A stretch of 64,000 nucleotides of DNA from an uncultured Bacteroidales bacterium. Its GTDB lineage: Bacteria > Bacteroidota > Bacteroidia > Bacteroidales > UBA932. A model generated the notes under the pieces. It had not been told where the DNA came from. It saw nothing but the letters and a program-made list of their open reading frames with translations, and did no database searches. A program made the position numbers and the translations under genes. Each line of letters begins with the position of its first letter. The stretch's first letter is position 1. Of this stretch, positions 10,965-18,995 are shown piece after piece. Location: the NCBI GenBank assembly GCA_944325495.1, contig CALVAD010000001.1, positions 186,001-250,000 on the forward strand, given 5' to 3'.

Positions 10965-12068
10965 TCAGGCGATCTGCGGCTTGCCCGGACGTTCTTTGCG
11001 AGGGGCGTCGGCGAGCTCCCGTTTCTCCATCCTGCCCTCCTGCAGTTCCTTCCATGCCTGGCGGTTGCGCCAGATGTCCACAGCGGTGAATATGGCCGCG
11101 CGCATCGAGAGCGGGTCGGCTTCATCGTGTCCGGCCATCTCGTATGCGGTGCCGTGGTCGGGGGAGGTGCGCACTATGGGCAGTCCGGCCGTGAAATTCA
11201 CGCCGTCCTCGAAGGAGAGGGCCTTGAACGGAGCCAGGCCCTGGTCGTGGTACATGGCAAGGGTGGCGTCGAACTTCTCGTAGTGCCCGAGTCCGAAGTA
11301 TCCGTCGGGAGAGAAGGGCCCGTAGGCCAGGATGCCCTCCTCTTCAGCCTTGCGGATGGCGGGGATTATTATGTCCTGCTCCTCGGTCCCGAGCAGTCCG
11401 CCGTCGCCGCTGTGGGGGTTCAGGCTCAGCACGGCTATCATGGGGCGGTCGACCATGAAGTCTTGGCGAAGCGACGCATGGATGAGGCGCAGCTTGCTCA
11501 GTATCTTTTCCTCGCTTATCTGCGACGACACGTCCTTGAGGGGGATGTGTCCGGTCACGACGGCGAGCTTGAGCCTGTGGCTGACCATGAACATCGCCAC
11601 GTCCCGCGCTCCGAAGGCGTCCTGGATGTATTCCGTGTGTCCGGGGAAGCCGAAGCCCTCGTTCACCATCGCCTTCTTGTTGATGGGGCCGGTCACGAGC
11701 ACGTCTATCAGGCCTTCCTTGAGTTCGGCTACCGCTCTCTCAAGCGATGCCATGGCTCCCCGCGCCGACTCCGCCGTGGCCTGTCCGGGCTCTGCGAAAC
11801 TGTTCTCTGGGAGGCAGTTGACGATGTTGATGCGCCTGTCTCTGGCCTCGGCGGCCGAGTTGACAGCATAGGTGTCCATCTGCTCTATCTCCGGAATGGT
11901 CTTGCGGTAGAAGCTGAAGAGCTTGGACGAGCCGTAGACCACCGGCGTGAACTGGTCGAGTATCCTGGGGTCCGAAAGGGCCTTGATTATCACCTCATAG
12001 CCGATTCCGTTGGAGTCGCCCTGGGTGATTCCCACTACTATCTTGTCGTTCTGCATATCTTTCTGCAT
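10965..12068 (-). CDS. pdxA: 4-hydroxythreonine-4-phosphate dehydrogenase
   Basis: NAD-dependent enzyme of the DXP-dependent pyridoxal phosphate pathway. VGITQGDSNGIGYEV is the N-terminal family motif; metal-binding His residues appear in FPGHTEY and MYHDQGLAPFK; NPHSGDGG is also typical. The 367 aa are slightly longer than average because of a charged C-terminal tail (RMEKRELADAPRKERPGK). An alternative start lies four codons in. The gene begins three bases after the rnhA stop, so they form an operon with the downstream peptidase. Confidence 0.95.
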   Translation of the reverse strand: MQKDMQNDKIVVGITQGDSNGIGYEVIIKALSDPRILDQFTPVVYGSSKLFSFYRKTIPEIEQMDTYAVNSAAEARDRRINIVNCLPENSFAEPGQATAESARGAMASLERAVAELKEGLIDVLVTGPINKKAMVNEGFGFPGHTEYIQDAFGARDVAMFMVSHRLKLAVVTGHIPLKDVSSQISEEKILSKLRLIHASLRQDFMVDRPMIAVLSLNPHSGDGGLLGTEEQDIIIPAIRKAEEEGILAYGPFSPDGYFGLGHYEKFDATLAMYHDQGLAPFKALSFEDGVNFTAGLPIVRTSPDHGTAYEMAGHDEADPLSMRAAIFTAVDIWRNRQAWKELQEGRMEKRELADAPRKERPGKPQIA

Positions 12069-12071
12069 ATA

Positions 12072-12542
12072 TTATGGTTGTTGTCTGTTTCCGGCGAATA
12101 ATGTCTCATCCGGGGTGTAGCCCTCGTCCGCGGGCAGGTCCGGCGCGGAATATGCCGCCACCGCGAGCCTGTCGCAGCGTTCGTTCTCGGGATGGCCTGC
12201 GTGGCCCTTTATCCAGTGGAAGCTCAGTTCGAAATCCCGGCTCAATTCGTCGAACCTGGCCCAGAGGTCGAGGTTCTTCTTGCGTTTCCAGTTCTTCGTG
12301 ACGGTGCCCACCACATAGGTGGAGTCGCTGTAGACTCTGACTTCGGCCCCTTTCCAGCGTATGGCCTCCAGCCCCATGATCACCGCAAGAAGCTCCATGC
12401 GGTTGTTGGTCGTGAGCGCGAATCCCCCGGAGAGTTCCCTGCGCAGGCTGCCGCATATCAGGACGGCGCCATAGCCGCCCGGTCCCGGGTTGCCGCTTGA
12501 CGCACCGTCGGTGTAAAGATATATAGGCTCTCTGGTTGCCAT
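12072..12542 (-). CDS. rnhA: ribonuclease HI
   Basis: Cleaves RNA in RNA-DNA hybrids. All four catalytic acids are recognisable: Asp in IYTDGASSGNPGPGG, Glu in NNRMELLAV, Asp in VYSDSTYV and Asp in NERCDRLA, with the conserved His in KGHAGHPEN. The 156 aa match bacterial RNase HI. A TATTTTTG box lies five bases before the ATG. It is first in an operon with pdxA. Confidence 0.96.
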   Translation of the reverse strand: MATREPIYLYTDGASSGNPGPGGYGAVLICGSLRRELSGGFALTTNNRMELLAVIMGLEAIRWKGAEVRVYSDSTYVVGTVTKNWKRKKNLDLWARFDELSRDFELSFHWIKGHAGHPENERCDRLAVAAYSAPDLPADEGYTPDETLFAGNRQQP

Positions 12543-12565
12543 TGTCGCAAAAATAGTTAATTTTG
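12536..12565 (+). promoter_or_regulatory. rfbB promoter
   Basis: TTG at 12536-12538, 19 bases, then TAATTTTG at 12558-12565. The start codon is at 12634, so a leader of about 60 bases is expected. The -33 element lies inside the first codons of rnhA. Confidence 0.5.
12548..12555 (-). promoter_or_regulatory. rnhA -7 box
   Basis: TATTTTTG on the minus strand, five bases from the rnhA ATG, suggesting a leaderless transcript. No good TTTG at -33. It lies back to back with the rfbB promoter. Confidence 0.4.
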
Positions 12566-12633
12566 TCTGATTAACGGAGCCGCCTGGGGTTTTTGTTGAA
12601 AATTCGGGTGACTCATTGTAATTCTACCTGAAA

Positions 12634-13776
12634 ATGCAGTACAAGAGAAGAATCATGATCACGGGCGGCGCCGGATTCATCGGGTCGCACGTGGTGAGGC
12701 TGTTCGTGACGAAATACCCGGAATATCAGGTTGTGAACGTGGACAAGCTTACATATGCCGGGAATCTGGAGAACCTGAAGGATGTGGAGGACAGTCCCAA
12801 TTACGTGTTCGAGCGCGCGGATATCTGCGATTTCGAGAAGATGGGCGCGCTGATGGAGAAATACGCCGTCGATGGAGTGGTCCACCTTGCTGCGGAGAGC
12901 CACGTGGACAGGAGCATAAGGGATCCGTTCACCTTCGCGCGGACGAACGTGCTGGGTACGCTGAGCCTTCTGGAGGCTGCCCGCAGATGGTGGGAGGGCC
13001 GCCCGGAGGGGTACGAAGGGAAGCGTTTCTACCATATCTCGACGGACGAGGTGTACGGCGCGTTGGAGATGACGCGTCCCGAAGGAGTGGAGGCTCCGTT
13101 CAGCACCGCTGCGTCTTCGGGCAGAAAGCATATGGCATACGGGGAGGAGTTCTTCACGGAGGAGACGAAGTACCGTCCGCACAGCCCGTACAGCGCGAGT
13201 AAGGCCGGGTCGGACCATTTCGTGCGCGCGTACCACGACACCTACGGGATGCCGACGATAGTGACGAACTGCTCGAACAACTACGGGCCGTACCAGTTCC
13301 CGGAGAAGCTGATACCGTTGTTCATCAACAACATCCGCCACAGGAAACCGCTTCCGGTATACGGGAAGGGAGAGAACGTGCGCGACTGGCTGTACGTGGA
13401 GGACCACGCGAGGGCGATAGACCTGATATTCCACGAGGGGAAGGTCGCCGAGACATACAACATCGGCGGGTTCAACGAGTGGAAGAACATCGACATAGTG
13501 AAGGTGCTGATCCGGACTGTGGACAGGCTGCTGGGCCGAGGCGAGGGTGAGGACATGGGGCTGATCACGTATGTGACGGACAGGAAGGGCCATGACATGA
13601 GGTACGCGATCGACAGCCGGAAGCTCCAGCGGGAGCTGGGTTGGGAGCCGAGCCTTCAGTTCGAAGAGGGAATAGAGAAGACGGTGAGGTGGTATCTGGA
13701 GAACGAGGAGTGGATGAACCGCGTGACGAGCGGAGAGTACGAGAAGTACTACGAACAGATGTACAAGGGAAGATGA
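12634..13776 (+). CDS. rfbB: dTDP-glucose 4,6-dehydratase
   Basis: Converts dTDP-glucose to dTDP-4-keto-6-deoxyglucose for rhamnose and other deoxysugars of surface glycans. The Rossmann motif TGGAGFIGSH, STDEVYG and YSASKAGSD (YxxxK) are all present. Length (380 aa) is slightly above the average because of an insertion around residues 120-175 (WWEGRPEGYEGKRF and the ALEMTRPEGVE loop). The other dTDP-rhamnose genes are not adjacent. The stop overlaps the following PAP2 gene (ATGA). Confidence 0.93.
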   Translation: MQYKRRIMITGGAGFIGSHVVRLFVTKYPEYQVVNVDKLTYAGNLENLKDVEDSPNYVFERADICDFEKMGALMEKYAVDGVVHLAAESHVDRSIRDPFTFARTNVLGTLSLLEAARRWWEGRPEGYEGKRFYHISTDEVYGALEMTRPEGVEAPFSTAASSGRKHMAYGEEFFTEETKYRPHSPYSASKAGSDHFVRAYHDTYGMPTIVTNCSNNYGPYQFPEKLIPLFINNIRHRKPLPVYGKGENVRDWLYVEDHARAIDLIFHEGKVAETYNIGGFNEWKNIDIVKVLIRTVDRLLGRGEGEDMGLITYVTDRKGHDMRYAIDSRKLQRELGWEPSLQFEEGIEKTVRWYLENEEWMNRVTSGEYEKYYEQMYKGR

Positions 13777-14555
13777 GACGGCTGCCTCTCCTGCTCGCGG
13801 CGCTGGTGTGCCTTGCGGCTCCGGCGCATGCGCAATACCGCAGCGGCGCCGACAGCAGCGCCGTCGCGGAACCTGCGTTCCGTGCCTCGCAGCTCATCGC
13901 TCCCGGCGTGCTGGTCGGCTCCGGTGTGGCGATCCACTGCTTCGCCCACGAGAGCTGGGACTATGCCGTGAACGGGCGTTTCAGCGAATGGCGAGGAAGT
14001 TCCCCCCTTACTGAAGTCGACGACTGGATACAGTACGCCCCCTATGTGATGGACCTCGGTCTCGCCCTGACCGGCGTTCCGGCCGAAAGCAGCTTCCTCG
14101 ACAGGACCATCGAGTGCGCGATTTCCGTGATTGCTCTCACCGCCGTCACGAGGACCATGAAGGCCGTGATTCATTCGCCGAGGCCGATGGGGGATGCCAG
14201 GTCCTTCCCCTCGGGCCACAGCGGCACCGTGTTCACGGGCGCCGAGCTCGTGAGGATGGAATACGGATGGGGCTGGGGCGCCGGGGCGTATGCCGTCGCG
14301 ACGGCTACGGCTGTCATGCGGATGTACAACGGGGCCCATTGGCTGAGCGACGTGCTTGCCGGAGCCGGAATAGGCATACTCTGCGCCCATGTCGGACGCT
14401 GGCTGCTGGAGCCGACCAAGAACCTGTTCGGCATTCCGGACACGGAGTGGGGCTCGGGCCGCCGCAAGGACAGGCCGGCAGTTTCCGCCGAGGTGGTCTC
14501 CTCGGTGGATCCGTACAGCGGAGCGCTCTGCATGGGACTGGCGTTCAGATTTTGA
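13773..14555 (+). CDS. PAP2-family phosphatase, exported
   Basis: Membrane-associated or periplasmic lipid phosphatase. The start at 13773 overlaps the rfbB stop by four bases and gives a signal peptide (MRRLPLLLAALVCLAAPAHA, cleavage before QYRS). The PAP2 motifs appear in order: K-x6-RP within KAVIHSPRP, then FPSGHSGT, then HWLSDVLAG with the third catalytic His/Asp region. Such enzymes dephosphorylate undecaprenyl pyrophosphate, phosphatidate, phosphatidylglycerophosphate or lipid A; the substrate cannot be assigned. Coupling to rfbB would suit undecaprenyl carrier recycling, which is inference. Confidence 0.85.
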   Translation: MRRLPLLLAALVCLAAPAHAQYRSGADSSAVAEPAFRASQLIAPGVLVGSGVAIHCFAHESWDYAVNGRFSEWRGSSPLTEVDDWIQYAPYVMDLGLALTGVPAESSFLDRTIECAISVIALTAVTRTMKAVIHSPRPMGDARSFPSGHSGTVFTGAELVRMEYGWGWGAGAYAVATATAVMRMYNGAHWLSDVLAGAGIGILCAHVGRWLLEPTKNLFGIPDTEWGSGRRKDRPAVSAEVVSSVDPYSGALCMGLAFRF

Positions 14556-14599
14556 GACGAAGCCGGCTGAACAAAAATCGTGATATGTGATTAACGGAA

Positions 14600-14707
14600 G
14601 GGTGCAGGCAGTTGTCCCGGAGAGGCTTGCCGCCCGCGGCAGTGAGCGGGCGATGCGAAGCATCGATGGAGCGCAGCGGAACCTCGACGGGATAATTGCC
14701 TGCACCC
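14600..14707. repeat. large imperfect palindrome with inner hairpins
   Basis: Arms 14600-14619 and 14688-14707 pair over 20 bp with two G-T wobbles. The 68 bases between contain further stems (TGCCG/CGGCA and CGATGC-GAA-GCATCG), giving a cloverleaf. It lies between two same-direction genes, unlike the three hairpins at 2484, 8845 and 57846, and lacks their shared loop. It may be a REP-like intergenic element or a terminator for the PAP2 gene. Confidence 0.65.
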
Positions 14708-14747
14708 GCAGCCAAAGAGAATTGATAATACGATAATAAATAATATT

Positions 14748-15707
14748 ATGAAGATATTGATAACCGGCGCGGCCGGATTCATCGGATTCTCGCTCGCGCG
14801 GAGGCTGCTCGGAAGGGGCGACAGCGTGGTCGGCATCGACAATCTCAACGACTACTATCCCGTGGAGCTCAAGCGCGCCCGTCTCGCCGAAATACAGGAC
14901 CCGGCGTTCCGCTTCATCGAAATGGACATAGCTGACAGGAAGGCCCTGCCCGGGCTCTTCGCCGCCGAGCGCTTCGACTGCGTGGTCAACCTCGCGGCCC
15001 AGGCCGGGGTGCGCTATTCCATAGACAACCCCTGGGCGTATGTGGACAGCAATCTCGTCGGTTTTGCGAACATACTCGAATGCTGCCGTCACTATCCGGT
15101 GGGCCATCTCGTGTATGCGAGCTCAAGCAGCGTCTACGGCGGAAACGAGAAGGTCCCTTTCAGCGAGGACGACAAGGTCGACAACCCCGTGAGCCTCTAT
15201 GCCGCCACCAAGAAATCGGGTGAGCTCATGGCGTCCTGCTACAGCAGGCTCTACGGCATAGCAGCCACGGGCCTGCGCTTCTTCACCGTCTACGGACCCT
15301 GGGGACGGCCTGACATGTCGCCCATGCTTTTCGCGAAGGCCATAAGCGCCGGCCAGCCGATAAAAGTGTTCAACAACGGCGACATGATGCGCGACTTCAC
15401 CTATATCGACGACATCGTCGAGGGGGTCGTGAGGGTCATTGACCATGCTCCCGCAGGCCACGAGGTCTACAACATAGGATGCAGCAGCCCGGTGAAGCTC
15501 ATGGATTTCATCAGGGAGATAGAGACCGCCCTCGGACGCGAGGCGGAGAAGATAATGCTGCCCATGCAGCCGGGCGACGTCTATCAGACCTACGCTGACA
15601 CCTCGAAGCTCGAAAGGGATTTCGGCTACAGGCCCGGAGTCACGCTGCATGAGGGTATAGCGAAGTTCATCGACTGGTACAGGTCGGACAAGAACCCTCT
15701 CCGCTGA
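14748..15707 (+). CDS. NAD-dependent epimerase, UDP-glucuronate 4-epimerase type
   Basis: Short-chain extended Rossmann enzyme acting on nucleotide sugars for surface polysaccharide. TGAAGFIGFSL binds NAD; SSSSVYGG and YAATKKSGE supply Ser and the YxxxK pair. The segment NLNDYYPVELKRARL is characteristic of UDP-glucuronate/galacturonate 4-epimerases (CapI/LpsL group), and FFTVYGPWGRPDM agrees. The 319 aa are slightly short. Its last 41 bases overlap the 3' end of the convergent amidase-like gene. Confidence 0.87.
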   Translation: MKILITGAAGFIGFSLARRLLGRGDSVVGIDNLNDYYPVELKRARLAEIQDPAFRFIEMDIADRKALPGLFAAERFDCVVNLAAQAGVRYSIDNPWAYVDSNLVGFANILECCRHYPVGHLVYASSSSVYGGNEKVPFSEDDKVDNPVSLYAATKKSGELMASCYSRLYGIAATGLRFFTVYGPWGRPDMSPMLFAKAISAGQPIKVFNNGDMMRDFTYIDDIVEGVVRVIDHAPAGHEVYNIGCSSPVKLMDFIREIETALGREAEKIMLPMQPGDVYQTYADTSKLERDFGYRPGVTLHEGIAKFIDWYRSDKNPLR

Positions 15708-18585
15708 ACCAGCGCAGCACGGCCCTGAAGACGGCGGCGCGGTCGGACTCGGAAAGGAAGGTCTCGACCGGCACCGCAAGCGCGGCCGTCCTGAACTCGC
15801 CGGAGTCCTTGCATACGGCGGCGCCGAAATGCGTGCCGTCGTGTTTCAGCCATACCCGGGCATTCCCGTCGGCGGCTCTCAGTCCGTCCGGGTTCTCCAC
15901 GCAGTAGATGTCCGGGTTGATTTCATGGGAATATTCCATGCCTCCGACCCTGCCGCCGCGTCCGGCATCCGGAGTGGCGAGCGAATATCCGAACAGCGAG
16001 GCGGCGAACCCGGCCTGGGCGTCGTCGCAGTCCGAAGCGATGTCGCTTCCGCTGATGAAGATGTTGCCTCCGTTTCCGGCGAACGCCGCGAGCGCGTCGC
16101 AGAGCTTTCCGGGGAACACCTCGAACCTGTCGGGCACTGCTCCGCGGCCTATCCTGGTCCGGCGCTGCTTGCCGCATATCAGGTCGAGCGCAAAGGCGTC
16201 GACGGCCTCCGGAGAGCTGCAGAACGCCTCCCTCGACATCGAGCAGAAACTGTATCCTTCGCGGAGCAGCGTCCTCCCGTGAACTGCGGGGAAGTCGAAG
16301 CTGTTGCCGGCCACGAACTTCCCGGCGTAGTCGCCGTATGACGCTCCGAATCCCGGGTAGTCGTTGTCGACGAATCCGGAGGTCCGGTCGAATTCGTAGT
16401 TCTCGCCCACGAAGCCTATGTCCCTGATGTAGGGCACGCCGCTGTCCTTGCGCGAATCGAATCCGGCATACTGCGGGGTGTCGACCCATGCCGGCGCGGA
16501 GACTCTGTCGAAATTGTTGACTATCAGCACCGGTCTCGGATTGACCGGATTCTCGGCCACGCCTGCGGAGAGCGTCTCCGACGGGAAGCTCCTGCCTCCG
16601 GCGTTGAACGCCTCGACCTTGAAGCTGTAGACATGTCCCGGCCGGACGGGAAGTTCTATCCATGTGGAGTCCGTCTCGACGCCTGCGTCGAAGGCTCCGC
16701 CGTCAATGCGAGTGTAGACGGTGTAGCCGCTGCTGACCGCCGTCGGCTCGAGAGGGTCGGGCGTGGGCTTCCATTCGAGCCTCACCCTGTCCTCGCTGCA
16801 GAATCTCAGCGACATGGCGTGCACGGGCAGCGGCTGGACCATGTAGGGACAGCCGTAGTATTCGCTCAGCGTCTTGAGTATGCCCTTGTAGACCGCCCGG
16901 CAGACCGTGAAGCGGAACGACGGGTCGAGCCCGTATTTCATGTCGGCCAGGTTCTGGTGGCTCATGAGCTCGAGTATCATCGCGGGGACTCCGGTGGTGC
17001 GGCTTTCGCTGTAGCTCTTGTCCCACAGGCCCCGGCGCGTCCAGGTGGAGTCGAATCCGGCGCGTATGTCCTCAATGACCTGGGTCTGCACATAGTCGCA
17101 GAGCAGACGGCTGATTATCCTGTCCCTGCCGTCGGAGAACTCCCGTTCGCCGTCGCAGCGCAGGGTGTATATGGCCAGAGTGCCTATGGTGCTGTCGGCC
17201 TGCGCGATGCCGGCATCGGTGTGGAAGGCCAGCGATAGGTCTATGGGTATGTCCTTCTGTTCCTTCATCATCGCTGTCCAGCGCCCGCGCGCGGCGAAGT
17301 CGTTGGTGTAGTCGGTGTCCCAGTTGCGCGTTATGGTGCTGTCGGCACCCGCCCACTGCATCCAGTAGTGCGCGCCTTCCTCCCAGCTCGCCACGCCGGA
17401 AGTCCGTCCGCCGCGTTCGAGCTTTCCCATTCCGCCGCCTATCCTGACCGCGTCTGCCGTCACCACGCTGCCTTCAGGCCCCCTGTTGTCCAGCATCACC
17501 GAACAGCCGTCGCCTTCGGGGAACTCGAAGGTGCCGAGGTATATCCATGTGCCGCCTCCGCGCTTCTGGTTCACGACGAATTCAGTCGTGCCGCCGAGAT
17601 GCCGCACCGTGTAGTGCGCCGAGTCGCTGCTGTTCTCCAGAGTCTTCCAGGAGACATAGACGGCATACTCGCCGCGCTCCTCTATGACCGGAGTCCATAC
17701 GGCGCGTGCGTTCGCGTTCTTTCCGTTGCATTCGGCCATGCGGGCGCTTCCGGCCGTGAAGGGGTTGTCGGAGAAGGCGTAGCTGCTCTTGAAGTCGGCG
17801 AAGCCTTCGCCCGCATCCTTCCATCGCCCGCTCTCGCCGTATCTGCCGCTGCGGCGGATGCGGCCTTCGCGCCGGCCCTTGAAGGCCGGGTCGTTGTCGC
17901 AGACGATTTCCCTCCACTGCGTGTCGCGCTCCCTCGGGGTGAGCACGTAAGCCCCCGAGTTCTCAAGCATCGGCATCAGGAAGGGGAGCACGAAGGAGGG
18001 GCTGAACATGTCCTCCACGGTGCGGTGCAGGCAGGCGCGCTGCCAGAGCCAGCTGTCGGTGGCTTCGTCGTAGTATCTGCCGTGGCTCTGCCATACCGCC
18101 AGATGGCGGCCGTCGAGGCCGAGAGGGTAGCGGCGGGCACCGGCCCGCGACACGAGATATCCGTTCTCCTTCCGCGGGTCGGGAATGCTGTGGCTGTAGC
18201 CGGCCGGACTTCCGTCGTTGCCTTCGCGGGGCAGCACGAGCTGCTGCAGCTCGTAGCGGTTGGTGAATATCCTGCCTGGCTTGTAGCCTTCTGCGACGTC
18301 ATCCCAGAGGCTGCGCAGCCGGTCGCGGAACCATTCCACGTCGCCGCGGTGCCATGGGTAATAGGACAGTTCGGATGAGAAATACAGGTCGAGCGTGGAG
18401 CCGCCCCGGACTCTCACTCTCGTCATGCGGAGGTCTTTCTGCATGACTCCGGTGCGTTCGAGCAGCAGCGTCTTCAGGGAGTCGCACACGGGCTGGAAAT
18501 CCCTGGCCCGCGGTACGGCGGAGTATGCCGCCGTGCTCGCCAGGAGCAGCAGCGCGGTTGAGAATATGCGCAGCTTCGCCTTCAT
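15667..18585 (-). CDS. large exported amidase-like protein of the Bacteroidetes 'xanthan lyase' family
   Basis: A 972-aa exported protein; the start at 18585 gives a signal peptide (MKAKLRIFSTALLLL...AYS) and overlaps the VanZ stop (ATGA), whereas the frame further upstream is only the shadow of that gene. Order: an N-terminal segment, a split N-acetylmuramoyl-L-alanine-amidase-like region with DLSLAFHTDAG, an embedded golvesin/xanthan-lyase-like beta domain (about residues 280-390), a fibronectin III domain near 615-700 and a C-terminal domain of about 250 residues. Homologues are usually annotated xanthan lyase, but the visible chemistry suggests peptidoglycan amidase. It overlaps the convergent epimerase gene by 41 bases. 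Confidence 0.7.
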   Translation of the reverse strand: MKAKLRIFSTALLLLASTAAYSAVPRARDFQPVCDSLKTLLLERTGVMQKDLRMTRVRVRGGSTLDLYFSSELSYYPWHRGDVEWFRDRLRSLWDDVAEGYKPGRIFTNRYELQQLVLPREGNDGSPAGYSHSIPDPRKENGYLVSRAGARRYPLGLDGRHLAVWQSHGRYYDEATDSWLWQRACLHRTVEDMFSPSFVLPFLMPMLENSGAYVLTPRERDTQWREIVCDNDPAFKGRREGRIRRSGRYGESGRWKDAGEGFADFKSSYAFSDNPFTAGSARMAECNGKNANARAVWTPVIEERGEYAVYVSWKTLENSSDSAHYTVRHLGGTTEFVVNQKRGGGTWIYLGTFEFPEGDGCSVMLDNRGPEGSVVTADAVRIGGGMGKLERGGRTSGVASWEEGAHYWMQWAGADSTITRNWDTDYTNDFAARGRWTAMMKEQKDIPIDLSLAFHTDAGIAQADSTIGTLAIYTLRCDGEREFSDGRDRIISRLLCDYVQTQVIEDIRAGFDSTWTRRGLWDKSYSESRTTGVPAMILELMSHQNLADMKYGLDPSFRFTVCRAVYKGILKTLSEYYGCPYMVQPLPVHAMSLRFCSEDRVRLEWKPTPDPLEPTAVSSGYTVYTRIDGGAFDAGVETDSTWIELPVRPGHVYSFKVEAFNAGGRSFPSETLSAGVAENPVNPRPVLIVNNFDRVSAPAWVDTPQYAGFDSRKDSGVPYIRDIGFVGENYEFDRTSGFVDNDYPGFGASYGDYAGKFVAGNSFDFPAVHGRTLLREGYSFCSMSREAFCSSPEAVDAFALDLICGKQRRTRIGRGAVPDRFEVFPGKLCDALAAFAGNGGNIFISGSDIASDCDDAQAGFAASLFGYSLATPDAGRGGRVGGMEYSHEINPDIYCVENPDGLRAADGNARVWLKHDGTHFGAAVCKDSGEFRTAALAVPVETFLSESDRAAVFRAVLRWFSGEGSCPTCTSR

Positions 18586-18995
18586 GCGCGCCTCCGTTTT
18601 CTTCTGAATATCATGGCCCACGCGAAGGTCAGCAGCCCGGAGATGCAGATCGACAGGCAGTCGGCGGCGAAGTCGCCTATGTCCTCGCTGCGGTAGGGCA
18701 GGGAGCCCTGCACTATTTCGGTAATGCCCGCGAAGATGCAGCTGAACGCGCAGATGTTGAGTATCGCGGCGGCTGTCCCGGCGGTCCTGCCGCGTTCGCT
18801 GCCGAAGGCCATGAAGCCTATGGGAGGAAGCGGGAAGAACATGCAGAAGTGCACGACCTTGTCGGCCGGAAGCCCGAAGATGGTCTTCTGTATGTCGGGC
18901 AGGTCGTTGAAGTCTGCGAAGCACAGGAACGCGACCGCGGCGATATACAGCAGCAGAAAAGCTCTGAACAGTATGTTAGAGAGCCTGCATTTCAT
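18582..18995 (-). CDS. VanZ-family membrane protein
   Basis: A 137-aa protein with about four hydrophobic helices (RAFLLLYIAAVAFLCF; VVHFCMFFPLPPIGFMAF; AAILNICAFSCIFAGITEI; GLLTFAWAMIF) and the VanZ pattern DKVVHF...E..Q...P.R..D..D...D: here ITEIVQGSLPYRSEDIGDF. Related proteins affect glycopeptide resistance and envelope physiology, but the molecular role is unclear. The start overlaps the ABC exporter gene by 20 bases and the stop overlaps the amidase-like gene by four, so the three form one operon. Confidence 0.82.
   Translation of the reverse strand: MKCRLSNILFRAFLLLYIAAVAFLCFADFNDLPDIQKTIFGLPADKVVHFCMFFPLPPIGFMAFGSERGRTAGTAAAILNICAFSCIFAGITEIVQGSLPYRSEDIGDFAADCLSICISGLLTFAWAMIFRRKRRRA

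Noticed and set aside
8885-11089. A 734-codon open frame on the plus strand across the S46 peptidase gene
   Set aside because: It mirrors the real gene codon for codon in a GC-rich region, has no domain motifs and is dominated by Val/Gly/Ala/His; the minus-strand frame has a full protease motif set.
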